Source of the DNA: Oscillospiraceae bacterium
Lineage (GTDB): Bacteria > Bacillota > Clostridia > UBA1212 > UBA1255
NCBI GenBank assembly: GCA_015069185.1
Contig: SVJB01000002.1
Coordinates: 109,089 to 173,088 of the forward strand
Reading direction: 5' to 3'
Length of the DNA stretch: 64,000 bases
Every line of letters starts with the position of its first letter. Positions within the stretch are counted from its first letter, which is position 1. This document shows positions 53,346-61,699 of this stretch, piece after piece. The translations under genes were made by a program, and so were the position numbers. Below the pieces are notes generated by a model. The model saw nothing but the letters and a program-made list of their open reading frames with translations, was not told where the DNA came from and made no database searches.

Positions 53346-53426
53346 ATGAAAGTAGTTGTGATCAAACCACCTCGAATCATGAGTGGATTCTTGAGACTGG
53401 TGTTTGGCATGAAGAAAGGTGACTAG
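53346..53426 (+). CDS. spoVM: Stage V sporulation protein M (26 residues)
   Basis: This frame is too short for the ORF track. It encodes 26 residues, MKVVVIKPPRIMSGFLRLVF then a basic end, which matches Bacillus SpoVM in length, in the N-terminal K..-IK-P segment with the conserved Pro9, and in its amphipathic helix ending in charged residues. SpoVM recognises the convex forespore membrane and anchors SpoIVA, the base of the spore coat. A GGGG-containing sequence lies upstream as a poor ribosome site. It is convergent with tmcAL with only four bases between them. This marks the organism as a spore former. Confidence 0.85.
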   Translation: MKVVVIKPPRIMSGFLRLVFGMKKGD

Positions 53427-53430
53427 GATG

Positions 53431-54579
53431 TTATTCAAAGACCGCGCTGTGAGTGAGTTCTAAGTCACCGATTCGACACGAAGGATTAGGGTATCCTAAT
53501 GTGTACACATCAGTAATTCTGCGGGAAATATTAGTCAGATGTTTATCATATTCTGCCATCTTAGCTGTAGAGGTACCGATAGGCACTTTGCTGTTTTCCT
53601 GCAGAATATTAAGAAGTTTACCGGCAGATTTACGTAATCCCAGGACCTTTATATATCCGGGAGTGTGTTGTAAATCGTCGCGCTTAATACCTAACATTGA
53701 AGCAAGACAAATGCGTCGAATACGGGATTTTGTATATCTGGCGCATGTAACAGCCTGGAGAAAACTGTCAAGTGATGTGCTGGAACATGCGTTCTTGTAT
53801 ATTGCATATTCCAGTCCTTCCGAAACATACGGGAGCATAGCAATTTCTTCATGGGTCTTACTCCTGAGAGACATCATAATTGCTTGTTCAAAATTCTCTA
53901 TAAAAACCGGACCGCGTCCTTTACGGATTTCTTCTGCTGGAATATGGCAAATCTCTTTTGGTAGGAAATTAGATATATCTTTGTTTTCCTTGATTGCGCT
54001 ACGTATGTCTGCCGCTGAAGAAATTTTTTCACCGGAAATACGTTCTATTGAAAAAGGAATGATGCTACTATCAAGTTTTCTGAGAGCTCTGATATATTCA
54101 ATACCCAAGATATCATTAGCGCCGGGCGTGAAGCCCAATGCAGATGCAACACAGGAGGCGTATGATTTACCGGTGTCCAGATTCTCTTTGAGATTTGTAG
54201 TGAAAATATCATCTCTCCCATCTAATTTATCTGCGAGATTTTGTAAATCTTCTGCTGTCCGACCAGTCTCACTACCAAAAGCCAGATAATCTACAATACC
54301 TAAGTCATGAGCAGTCCTGACTCCATAATATGCATATAGATTTGCAGGGGCGAATGAAGCAAAGCATGGAAGCTCAACTACTAAGTCAGCTCCGGCTTTG
54401 AGGCAAGCTTTGGTGCGAGCCCATTTATCAATAATCGCAGGTTCTCCACGTTGAACGAAATTACCACTCATAATTGCAATTACAAAATCAGCCTGTGTCA
54501 CACGGCGGGCCGTATCCATCAGATACTTATGACCGTTGTGAAATGGATTGAATTCACAAATAATTGCAGTAGTTACCAT
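53431..54579 (-). CDS. tmcAL: tRNA(Met) cytidine acetate ligase (TmcAL, YlbM)
   Basis: TmcAL makes N4-acetylcytidine at position 34 of elongator tRNA-Met using acetate and ATP, which prevents misreading of AUA. The 382-residue protein has the nucleotidyltransferase start IICEFNPFHNGHKYLMD, SGNFVQRGEPAI, DLVVELPCFASFAPANLYA and LAFGSETG. The start is ATG 54579 behind AAAGGAG; the track adds 60 residues of non-coding sequence. An elongator-type tRNA-Met gene lies 12 kb upstream. Confidence 0.92.
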   Translation of the reverse strand: MVTTAIICEFNPFHNGHKYLMDTARRVTQADFVIAIMSGNFVQRGEPAIIDKWARTKACLKAGADLVVELPCFASFAPANLYAYYGVRTAHDLGIVDYLAFGSETGRTAEDLQNLADKLDGRDDIFTTNLKENLDTGKSYASCVASALGFTPGANDILGIEYIRALRKLDSSIIPFSIERISGEKISSAADIRSAIKENKDISNFLPKEICHIPAEEIRKGRGPVFIENFEQAIMMSLRSKTHEEIAMLPYVSEGLEYAIYKNACSSTSLDSFLQAVTCARYTKSRIRRICLASMLGIKRDDLQHTPGYIKVLGLRKSAGKLLNILQENSKVPIGTSTAKMAEYDKHLTNISRRITDVYTLGYPNPSCRIGDLELTHSAVFE

Positions 54580-54628
54580 AAACTTCTCCTTTGGGAATAA
54601 TTGGTATTCCAAGTATACCACATGGCGG

Positions 54629-54657
54629 TTGACAAAGGAAGTGTAATTCATTATACT
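54629..54657 (+). promoter_or_regulatory. Promoter of the dockerin/repeat-protein operon
   Basis: TTGACA (54629-54634) and TATACT (54652-54657) are 17 bp apart, about 45 bp before the first gene. Confidence 0.72.
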
Positions 54658-54701
54658 GACAAGGTGTGGGAAGTTTGTTCGGAGGCAAAAAGTGGTATAA
54701 A

Positions 54702-56357
54702 ATGAGGCTGAATATCTTAAAAAAAGCAATAATAATCGGATTATGTTGTATAGCCGCAATTGTGGTTGCTTTTGTTATGAAATCGAGCCCGGAACCGGTT
54801 CAGGCGATAGAATCTGATGAGTTAATGCCTTGGCAATCCAATTTAGTCTCAGAGATTAATATAATACGTGATAAATATGGATTGTCTCATCTTGAATGGT
54901 CGTTTTCATGTAATGATAGTGAGAAAATCCTGTCTACCATTCATAATGGCAGCATCTACAGTGATGATGAGCTTTTCACCAAATATCTCGTATCTTACTG
55001 GTTTAATTCAGATAACTCAATTTTTCTTAAAGAAAATACAAAATATGTATATGTAAATATTGAACTTCAGGATGAAGTGCTGACTGCTTCTTTATATTTT
55101 CCCGGTGAAAATAAGACTCTGGAGGACAACGCACAGGTATCTTACTATTCCAAAGGAAATACTGAACATTATGATATGGAAGCAGTAATTGCTTCAAAGA
55201 GGCCAACTGTTCAAGCTCCTGAGGACACGGTAACCAGCCCTGTTTTCTTAGACACAAATATTCAAATTCCTATATATCAGTTGGATAATATATACGATTT
55301 TTCTAAATATATTCAAGCTAGTGATGTTGGGAAAATTATATTGATACAGACAGATTTTTACAGAGTACAGGAAATTGTTTCACCTGAGACAGAGGCTCCG
55401 ATGGAAACAGAATTACCTGATGAGACAGAGGCTCCAACGGAAACAGAATTACCTGATGAGACAGAGGCTCCGACAGAAACCAATAATTACATATATGCAG
55501 TAGCTGTAAACAACTATGGCGTTGCAAGCACAGAAAAGATTACTGTTAGTTATCAAGAACTCCAGTATTATAATGCCAATACTTCTACTCCGGGTGATTA
55601 CTGTATGACAATTAATCCAAGTGGCCAGGTGGAACAGTACGGACATGTTATTTTGCAATGTCGACCAATAGAAAAAACAGCTAAATATGTTTTTGAGATT
55701 ATATCGCCTAATGGAACTGAAAAAAAGATTATTAGAAATTCAAATGGCATGATATGGAATCCTAATGAATGTGGCACATATAGTGTTTGCATGTATTCAA
55801 TTATAAACAATAATGGAGTGGAAACCAGATCAGAGAGCATAGAATTTACGCTAGAGGTAAATGAATTTATTAATGTTGAGATTAAAATCCCATCGTTAAC
55901 ATTTACAGAAGGGACAGGCTTTATAAAAAATGATGAACTTGGTACGATATATGGAGTAGAGCCGGGTACAACTGTTGGCACATTGATTAATGCCGCAGTA
56001 TTGGTTGATGCAGATGAAAACATAATACTGTATGTTGAGAATAAGACTGAAACCGATAATTTGGGTACCGGGACACAGATTACTGTGCAGTCATCTGATG
56101 GAAAGAATATATACCATACATACACGATACTTTGTTATGGCGATATTAACGGAGACGGTCTTGTTGGTATTGCAGACTTTGCAAAGCTTAGAGCTTACAT
56201 ACTTGGAAAGATCGAGCTTGAAGGAGCGCTTAGAACTTGCGCAGATGTTAATTTTGATGGTACAATAGGCATTGCTGACTTTGCTAAATTAAGAGCAGCT
56301 CTGCTGAATAAAATTATTATTGAACAAACAAAGCAAGCCAGCATAGACGAGGTGTGA
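54702..56357 (+). CDS. Secreted dockerin-containing protein
   Basis: The 551-residue protein has an N-terminal signal or anchor helix (about residues 7-27), a region of unknown fold to about 225, a TETELPDETEAP repeat linker, two beta-rich modules (one like a fibronectin or Ig domain near 290-385), and a C-terminal type I dockerin at about 480-540. The dockerin has both calcium repeats: GDINGDGLVGIADFAKLRAY and ADVNFDGTIGIADFAKLRAA. Dockerins bind cohesin domains, usually to assemble enzyme complexes on the surface. No catalytic domain was recognised. ATG 54702 is used; GGAGG is 16 bases upstream, rather far, and GTG 54666 is the alternative. Confidence 0.8.
   Translation: MRLNILKKAIIIGLCCIAAIVVAFVMKSSPEPVQAIESDELMPWQSNLVSEINIIRDKYGLSHLEWSFSCNDSEKILSTIHNGSIYSDDELFTKYLVSYWFNSDNSIFLKENTKYVYVNIELQDEVLTASLYFPGENKTLEDNAQVSYYSKGNTEHYDMEAVIASKRPTVQAPEDTVTSPVFLDTNIQIPIYQLDNIYDFSKYIQASDVGKIILIQTDFYRVQEIVSPETEAPMETELPDETEAPTETELPDETEAPTETNNYIYAVAVNNYGVASTEKITVSYQELQYYNANTSTPGDYCMTINPSGQVEQYGHVILQCRPIEKTAKYVFEIISPNGTEKKIIRNSNGMIWNPNECGTYSVCMYSIINNNGVETRSESIEFTLEVNEFINVEIKIPSLTFTEGTGFIKNDELGTIYGVEPGTTVGTLINAAVLVDADENIILYVENKTETDNLGTGTQITVQSSDGKNIYHTYTILCYGDINGDGLVGIADFAKLRAYILGKIELEGALRTCADVNFDGTIGIADFAKLRAALLNKIIIEQTKQASIDEV
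55386..55481 (+). repeat. 36-bp in-gene tandem repeat (about 2.7 copies)
   Basis: A 36-bp unit beginning GAGACAGAGGCTCC is repeated almost exactly and encodes ETEAPTETELPD. It forms an acidic, flexible linker. Confidence 0.85.
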
Positions 56358-56362
56358 ATCGT

Positions 56363-57832
56363 ATGAAGAAGCGTTTATTGTTTTTAGTAGCTATTTTGCT
56401 TATAAATATATTTTCTATCAGCACCCCTATGGGAAAGAGTTTTGCTGCCGAGGATGAAGTGACTGCGTCGCTAGACAAAACATCTCCTTATGCAGGACAG
56501 CAGGTCGCTCTTACAATTGGGTATAACTGTCAGTATATTGTACTTGGCTCTATCATCAAAGTACAGATTCCTGACGGTCTTATTTATAAAAAATATGAAG
56601 AGGTTGGAAATACTCCTGTAGATAAGGTAGATGTAACAGATGATGTTATAACTATAATACAGGCAGAGGGTGAAGAAAAGAAAACCAGCTTAGTTACTAT
56701 TTACTTTACTGTGGATTCATCGCTGGCAGTAGGAAAAAAATGTACATTTAGTATTACTATGACTGAAACAACGGATGAAAACTTTATAAACTATTATCCA
56801 AACGCAAAGATGCAGGTATCTTTGACTGTGGCGGCAAAGCCTACACCTACTCCGTCACCGACGCCATCTCCCTCACCCACACCGACACAGAAACCAACAG
56901 CTACGGCGACACAGAAACCAACAGCTACACCAACACAGAAGCCAACAGCTACACCAACACAGAAGCCAACAGCTACACCAACACAGAAGCCAACAGCTAC
57001 GCCGACGCAGAAGCCAACAGCTACGCCAACGCAGAAGCCAACGGCTACACCAACACAGAAGCCAACGGCTACACCAACACAGAAGCCAACAGCTACGCCA
57101 ACGCAGAAACCAACTCAAACACCCATAATTACGCCTGTCGTAACAGCACCAATAGAGAGTCCATCTGCATCTCCTGATATTACGCTACCACCGTCTACAC
57201 CGGTCATTCCTGAAAATTTTATCTCAACAGTAACTGATAAACAAACATTTATGGTTGGATATGTGGATGGAGATAAATTTGACGGCTCGCCTATCCTGGA
57301 GGTAATTGACATAACATTGTCAGAAGAAGAAAGTGCAGATTTGATTTACAGAGCTATAAATGAAAATTTAGGAGAACTTTCATGTATCGCTGTATATAAG
57401 TTGTGGCTTGTTGAAAATGAAAGTATATTTATACCTGAAAAGTTACTTACATTTATAATGACAACAACTGATGAAATGAATAATTATGAAGAATATTCAA
57501 TTTTATACATAAATGACAGTTTAGAAGTAACAAAGCTTCCTTATACATTTGAAAATGGAGTTTTATCGTTTAATAATGCTAATTCAGGATACTTTGCACT
57601 AGTGGGAAAGAGTAAAATCTCAATTCCTGAAAATACTCCTGATGTACCATTGACAACACATGTACCTTCTGTGGATAATGATGATGTTGTTTCTCCCGGT
57701 ACTTTTATAATATCACTTATTGTTACTGCCTTTATATCACTATGGGTAGGTGTTGGAATAGGTTTTCTTATTTGGGGAAAAAATAAAAAGAAAACAAGAT
57801 ATTCAAGCCGCAAAACAGGAGGCTGGTATTGA
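56363..57832 (+). CDS. Surface protein with beta-sandwich domain, TPTQKPTA repeats and C-terminal anchor
   Basis: The 489-residue protein has a signal peptide (cleavage near KSFAAEDE), an Ig-, DUF11- or cohesin-like beta domain (about residues 30-160; [20 protein letters not shown]), ten copies of an eight-residue TPTQKPTA linker (about 173-252), a second folded region (about 285-420), and a single membrane helix (about 450-475) with a basic tail ([12 protein letters not shown]). It is thus anchored with most of the chain outside. GAGGTG in the end of the preceding gene is its ribosome site; the start is ATG 56363. Next to a dockerin protein, the first domain might be a cohesin partner, but this is a guess. 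Confidence 0.7.
   Translation: MKKRLLFLVAILLINIFSISTPMGKSFAAEDEVTASLDKTSPYAGQQVALTIGYNCQYIVLGSIIKVQIPDGLIYKKYEEVGNTPVDKVDVTDDVITIIQAEGEEKKTSLVTIYFTVDSSLAVGKKCTFSITMTETTDENFINYYPNAKMQVSLTVAAKPTPTPSPTPSPSPTPTQKPTATATQKPTATPTQKPTATPTQKPTATPTQKPTATPTQKPTATPTQKPTATPTQKPTATPTQKPTATPTQKPTQTPIITPVVTAPIESPSASPDITLPPSTPVIPENFISTVTDKQTFMVGYVDGDKFDGSPILEVIDITLSEEESADLIYRAINENLGELSCIAVYKLWLVENESIFIPEKLLTFIMTTTDEMNNYEEYSILYINDSLEVTKLPYTFENGVLSFNNANSGYFALVGKSKISIPENTPDVPLTTHVPSVDNDDVVSPGTFIISLIVTAFISLWVGVGIGFLIWGKNKKKTRYSSRKTGGWY
56879..57118 (+). repeat. 24-bp tandem repeat, 10 copies
   Basis: Ten units of 24 bp, such as ACACCAACACAGAAGCCAAC plus AGCT, encode TPTQKPTA. Only silent or single-base differences separate most copies, which suggests recent expansion or gene conversion. 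Confidence 0.9.
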
Positions 57833-58794
57833 TGAGGGAAAGTAAAATTTCACGGAAGATATTTAAAATAATATTATTTACATTGATTTTTTCCCTTGTC
57901 TGTGTACATTCAGCTACGTTTCTTCTGAGTGCTGAGAATGGAGATGGTGAGGTAACTCAATCTCCAGCTGTTGGCGAGGAGGAAACTGTTGAGCCGGAAA
58001 AGAGTCCGGAAGCAACTACTCCGGAAATCACTCCTGTTGTGACGCCGATAGAGCCCACGCCGATTGAGCCCACACCAATCGCTCCGACGCCGATTGAGCC
58101 GACGCCGATTGAGCCGACACCAATCGCTCCGACGCCGATTGAGCCGACGCCGATCGAGCCGACGCCAATAGAGCCGACACCAATTGAGCCAACACCAATT
58201 GAGCCGACGCCAATCGAACCGACGCCAATCGAACCGACGCCGATCGAGCCGACACCGATCGAGCCGACGCCAATAGAGCCCACACCAATTAAGCCGACAC
58301 CGATTGAGCCCACCCCAATCGAACCGACTCCAATCGAACCGACTCCAATCGAACCGACGCCGATTGAGCCCACACCAATTGAACCGACTCCAGGGGAAAC
58401 AACCCCAGAACCAACTCCTACGATTACACCGGAGCCTACACCCAAACCCACGCCATCTCCTACCTTGCAACATCTTACTGTACCCCCGTACTATATTGAA
58501 GGTGAGACTGTTGCACCGGAAACAACTCCCGGTTCAACCCCTGACACAACTCCGGTAGCTACTGAATCTGCTCCGGTAATAAATCCGGATAGTATGTCAC
58601 AAATTGATAATCAGCCTCAGCAGGTAGATTCACCTTTATCTGCATTTATAAAATACTTATCATATGGACTGTATGGCGTTGCTGGCTTTGCAGTTGTATA
58701 TGCCGTGATAGCAATATTTGTTTTACTTGTTTTCGGTAAAGACATTTCTATTTCGGGTTTGAAAAATTCAAAGAGAGAAAAGAATAAAAGATGA
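57832..58794 (+). CDS. Membrane-anchored TPIEP-repeat surface protein
   Basis: The 320-residue protein consists of a signal peptide (about residues 8-30), a short acidic stretch, 23 copies of TPIEP (residues 71-185), a further Thr/Pro-rich part, one membrane helix (about 278-300) and a basic tail. It has no folded domain and looks like a wall-spanning stalk or spacer. AGGAGG eight bases before ATG 57832 sets the start, which overlaps the preceding stop (TGATG). The next gene overlaps its end by four bases. Confidence 0.75.
   Translation: MRESKISRKIFKIILFTLIFSLVCVHSATFLLSAENGDGEVTQSPAVGEEETVEPEKSPEATTPEITPVVTPIEPTPIEPTPIAPTPIEPTPIEPTPIAPTPIEPTPIEPTPIEPTPIEPTPIEPTPIEPTPIEPTPIEPTPIEPTPIEPTPIKPTPIEPTPIEPTPIEPTPIEPTPIEPTPIEPTPGETTPEPTPTITPEPTPKPTPSPTLQHLTVPPYYIEGETVAPETTPGSTPDTTPVATESAPVINPDSMSQIDNQPQQVDSPLSAFIKYLSYGLYGVAGFAVVYAVIAIFVLLVFGKDISISGLKNSKREKNKR
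58042..58386 (+). repeat. 15-bp tandem repeat, 23 copies
   Basis: Twenty-three exact-length units such as ACGCCGATTGAGCCG encode TPIEP; two copies have Ala and one has Lys for Glu. Synonymous variants (GAG/GAA, CCG/CCA, ATT/ATC/ATA) occur, but length never changes. Confidence 0.92.
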
Positions 58795-59669
58795 TACAAA
58801 CGATTATAGAATGGTTTTTAGTTATTATTGTAATAAGCATTGTAGTTTTTATGTCAAGCAGTTTACTTTTCAACAAACAAGCGAAGAAACTCGTACGCAA
58901 ACACATAAAATTCAATCTTGGTACCGAAGGTGGATTTCCTCGCTTTGCGGTAATCTCGGATCTGCATCTGGAAAACATTCTTGTTCCGTGGAGTAAAATT
59001 ATAGATATAATTATAGATGAAAATCCGGAATTTATTTTAATTGCCGGAGATTTAAGCAGTACTTTGGCAGCGGTTCCCAGAGCGCATGATTTTATAAAAG
59101 AGCTAGCACATAGAACAGAACTTCCTATATACATCATATTTGGAAATCATGATAATATATTATTTGATGAAAAGAAAGTGGGCAAGGGATTCCTTACTCA
59201 TGAAGGGTATGCAGCATCTTTAGAGAGCTTATCACCCAATATTAAGTTGTTACACAATGAGATTATAGATTTGGGTGACATTATGCTTGCTGGACTTGAA
59301 GACTACAGAACCTGTAAAGTTGATATAGCAGAGATAACTTTGAAGTGGGCGCGGATTGCAAGTGAAAAAAATAAGCCACTTATTTTGATGACGCATAATC
59401 CTGATAGTGTGACGAAAATGTGTGAAAATGCAGATGAGATGCAACACGTTGCCGTTATTTGCGGACATACTCATGGTGGACAGATTAAAACACCATTTAA
59501 TATTGAATACAAAATGATACGACACGATATAATGCCCAAAGAGGGCTATGCATATGGAATGCATAATTATAAGGGCATTAATGTGTACATTACAAGTGGC
59601 ATTGGCTGTTCTTGCCTTCCTATGAGATATAAGTCTACTGCTGAAGTTGTTATTGCAGAGATAGAATAA
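58791..59669 (+). CDS. Membrane-anchored calcineurin-like metallophosphoesterase
   Basis: The 292-residue protein has one N-terminal helix (about residues 4-24) and a metallophosphoesterase domain with all metal motifs: VISDLHLE, IAGDLSS, FGNHDN, and VICGHTHGGQ. The arrangement resembles YkuE/YaeI-type enzymes, some of which act on envelope lipids such as UDP-diacylglucosamine; the substrate here is unknown. It overlaps the TPIEP-repeat gene by four bases and so is translated with the surface proteins. Confidence 0.86.
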   Translation: MIQTIIEWFLVIIVISIVVFMSSSLLFNKQAKKLVRKHIKFNLGTEGGFPRFAVISDLHLENILVPWSKIIDIIIDENPEFILIAGDLSSTLAAVPRAHDFIKELAHRTELPIYIIFGNHDNILFDEKKVGKGFLTHEGYAASLESLSPNIKLLHNEIIDLGDIMLAGLEDYRTCKVDIAEITLKWARIASEKNKPLILMTHNPDSVTKMCENADEMQHVAVICGHTHGGQIKTPFNIEYKMIRHDIMPKEGYAYGMHNYKGINVYITSGIGCSCLPMRYKSTAEVVIAEIE

Positions 59670-59681
59670 ATTTGGTATACT
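59653..59681 (+). promoter_or_regulatory. Promoter at the end of the phosphoesterase gene
   Basis: TTGCAG (59653-59658) and TATACT (59676-59681) are 17 bp apart, with TGG directly before the -10 (extended -10). It would drive the next lipoprotein gene on its own. Confidence 0.55.
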
Positions 59682-59716
59682 TTATCAAAGATTTTTAACG
59701 ACAGGGGTTTTACACA

Positions 59717-61579
59717 ATGATGAATAAAATTGTAATACGTGTATTTTTGTTATTGCTGTTATCAGCAATGATGTTTTCATTGATTGGTTGTACAACAAAT
59801 GATGAGCCACCTAAAATACCGGGCACAAACATCACTTTGTATACTGGTCCGTATTCAGAAGTAAATGGTGCTTTGGCAGGTGTGGATGATCTGGGAAGAG
59901 AGCTACTTTATGATGATCAGACTATAGATCTTAATGATAAGAAGGTAGGTATTTTTTATTTCTTATGGCAAGGGGAACATGGTACCAGTGGTCCATATGA
60001 TAACTATAAGATAGCAACAGAGACTCCAGAGGCACTCACCTCTGAAGCTAGATGGATCAGAAATGGAGGCGGTTCTGTTGGTCAGCATCACTTCTGGGGT
60101 GAACCATTATTCGGCTATTATAAGTCAAGTGATGACTGGGTTTTGAGAAAACATGTTCAGATGCTTGCAGATGCCGGTGTTGATTTTCTGGTTCTTGATG
60201 CAACAAACTCTTTCCCATATGTAGAGAGAGTCAAGCAAGTCATCGCGATCTGGTACGAGTATCTTGAACTCGGATATAAGGTCCCGAAGATTGCTTTCTA
60301 TACTAACTCCCAATCAGGAGCTACAATGAAAGCAATATACAACAATCTTCACAATAACAAAAAATTCAATGAGCAATATCCTCGCCTTAGTGAGTTGTGG
60401 TACAACTGGGATGGCAAACCTATGATTGTAGGTTTAGAAGCAGAGGCTAGTGATGAGATAAAGGAATATTTTACAATCAAGGAATCTACGTGGCCCAATG
60501 CCGGTAGAACAGATAATGGATTCCCCTGGATGGAATTTGACAGACTTCTATCTGACGATGCAGTTTACGGAGTAAACGGAAGAAAAGAAGTCCTTAATGT
60601 ATCAATTGCACAGCATTCTGCTACATGTACGATGAGTTTTACTGCGTGGTATGGTGCAAACGACCGAACAAGAAGCTGGCATGATGGTGTTAACGATACA
60701 TCAGAAAATGCAATTTTATACGGATATAACTTTGCAGAACAATGGGAATGGGCTCTTAAACAGGACACAGAGATGATCTTTGTTACAGGATGGAATGAAT
60801 GGGTAGCACAAAGACAACCTGTTTATGATACTAACAGACCTATTGTTTTTGTTGACTGCGCAGATCCTAATACAAGCCGTGACGCAGAGCCTATGAGAGG
60901 TCTTTTTGGAGATAACTACTATATGCAGCTTTGTTACTACATAGCGCAGTATAAGGGTGCAGCAAACAGAGTTAATGTTGGTGAGAATCAGACAATTGAT
61001 ATTAACGGAGACTTTTCACAGTGGGATGCAGCATCTGTAACAGCAAAATATCTTGACTACAGCAATGACACTGTTGACAGAGATTGTAGAGGTTTTGGTA
61101 GACTTAAGTATCAAAATACAACAGGACGTAATGACATTGTTAACATGAAGATTGCAAAAGATGCAGATAACTTGTATTTCTATGTAGATACTGCAGCTGC
61201 TCTTACCGCTCCGGAGGGAGAGACTTGGATGACATTGTTTATTGACAGTGGTAATAATGATAATGCTAACTGGTATGGTTATGACTTCAAGGTTGATCCT
61301 GCAAGCGGTAAGCTTTATAAGTCTAACGGTGACTGGAACTGGCAAGAGGTAGCTACTGTTACTGTAAAATATGAAGGTAACAAGTTAATGCTTAGTGTGA
61401 AACGTGCTGATATCGGTACACAAGATGCAGTTGATATTCAGTTCAAATGGGCAGACAACTATCAGAAGAATGAACTTGATACATATGATGTATGGACTCT
61501 GTATTGTGATGGTGATGCAGCTCCTTACGGAAGACTTAATTACGTATATTCAGAGGTAGCACATAAAACTTCAAAATAA
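59717..61579 (+). CDS. GH99-like secreted lipoprotein with C-terminal sugar-binding-like domain
   Basis: The 620-residue protein has a signal peptide with lipobox LIGC (Cys at about residue 25). Residues of about 70-430 resemble the GH99/GH71-like (WbsX-related) TIM-barrel, with KVGIFYFLWQGEHG, HHFWGEPLFGYY, ADAGVDFLVLDATNSFPY and the conserved VTGWNEWVA, where Glu would be catalytic. From about 430 to the end is a beta-sandwich like carbohydrate-binding family 9 (IDINGDFSQWDAAS, NLYFYVDTAAALTAPEG, LFIDSGNN). It probably acts on glycans outside the cell; endo-mannosidase is possible but unproven. Either of the first two Met codons may be the start. Confidence 0.78.
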   Translation: MMNKIVIRVFLLLLLSAMMFSLIGCTTNDEPPKIPGTNITLYTGPYSEVNGALAGVDDLGRELLYDDQTIDLNDKKVGIFYFLWQGEHGTSGPYDNYKIATETPEALTSEARWIRNGGGSVGQHHFWGEPLFGYYKSSDDWVLRKHVQMLADAGVDFLVLDATNSFPYVERVKQVIAIWYEYLELGYKVPKIAFYTNSQSGATMKAIYNNLHNNKKFNEQYPRLSELWYNWDGKPMIVGLEAEASDEIKEYFTIKESTWPNAGRTDNGFPWMEFDRLLSDDAVYGVNGRKEVLNVSIAQHSATCTMSFTAWYGANDRTRSWHDGVNDTSENAILYGYNFAEQWEWALKQDTEMIFVTGWNEWVAQRQPVYDTNRPIVFVDCADPNTSRDAEPMRGLFGDNYYMQLCYYIAQYKGAANRVNVGENQTIDINGDFSQWDAASVTAKYLDYSNDTVDRDCRGFGRLKYQNTTGRNDIVNMKIAKDADNLYFYVDTAAALTAPEGETWMTLFIDSGNNDNANWYGYDFKVDPASGKLYKSNGDWNWQEVATVTVKYEGNKLMLSVKRADIGTQDAVDIQFKWADNYQKNELDTYDVWTLYCDGDAAPYGRLNYVYSEVAHKTSK

Positions 61580-61604
61580 TGGCAATACATAATTAAAGTG
61601 AGTT

Positions 61605-61640
61605 GAGATACACTTTAATAAAAAGTGTATCTCCTTTTTT
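61605..61640 (+). terminator. Terminator after the GH99-like gene
   Basis: GAGATACACTTT and AAAGTGTATCTC form a perfect 12-bp stem with an AATAA loop, followed by CTTTTTT. Confidence 0.9.
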
Positions 61641-61648
61641 ATGACACA

Positions 61649-61677
61649 TTGAATACTACAATTAAATGAAGTATAAT
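61649..61677 (+). promoter_or_regulatory. Promoter of the superoxide reductase gene
   Basis: TTGAAT (61649-61654) and TATAAT (61672-61677) are 17 bp apart, 22 bp before the start codon. Confidence 0.68.
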
Positions 61678-61699
61678 TAAGAAAAAAGGAGGATTTGAA

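Noticed and set aside
53453-54289. Plus-strand ORF of 278 residues opposite tmcAL
   Set aside because: It is antisense to a clearly recognised gene with full motif conservation, and has no ribosome site.
55598-56125. Minus-strand ORF of 175 residues opposite the dockerin gene
   Set aside because: Shadow ORF with no ribosome site; the plus-strand dockerin repeats show which strand is coding.
56873-57118. Minus-strand ORF of 81 residues (WLLCWCS repeats) opposite the TPTQKPTA array
   Set aside because: Periodic shadow of the 24-bp repeat; no start signal and an implausible Trp/Cys composition.
57910-58473. Long minus-strand ORFs (187 and 164 residues) opposite the TPIEP repeat, such as GVGSIGVGS repeats
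   Set aside because: They are by-products of the 15-bp period, which keeps all frames free of stops. They have no ribosome site, and the plus-strand gene fits the operon.
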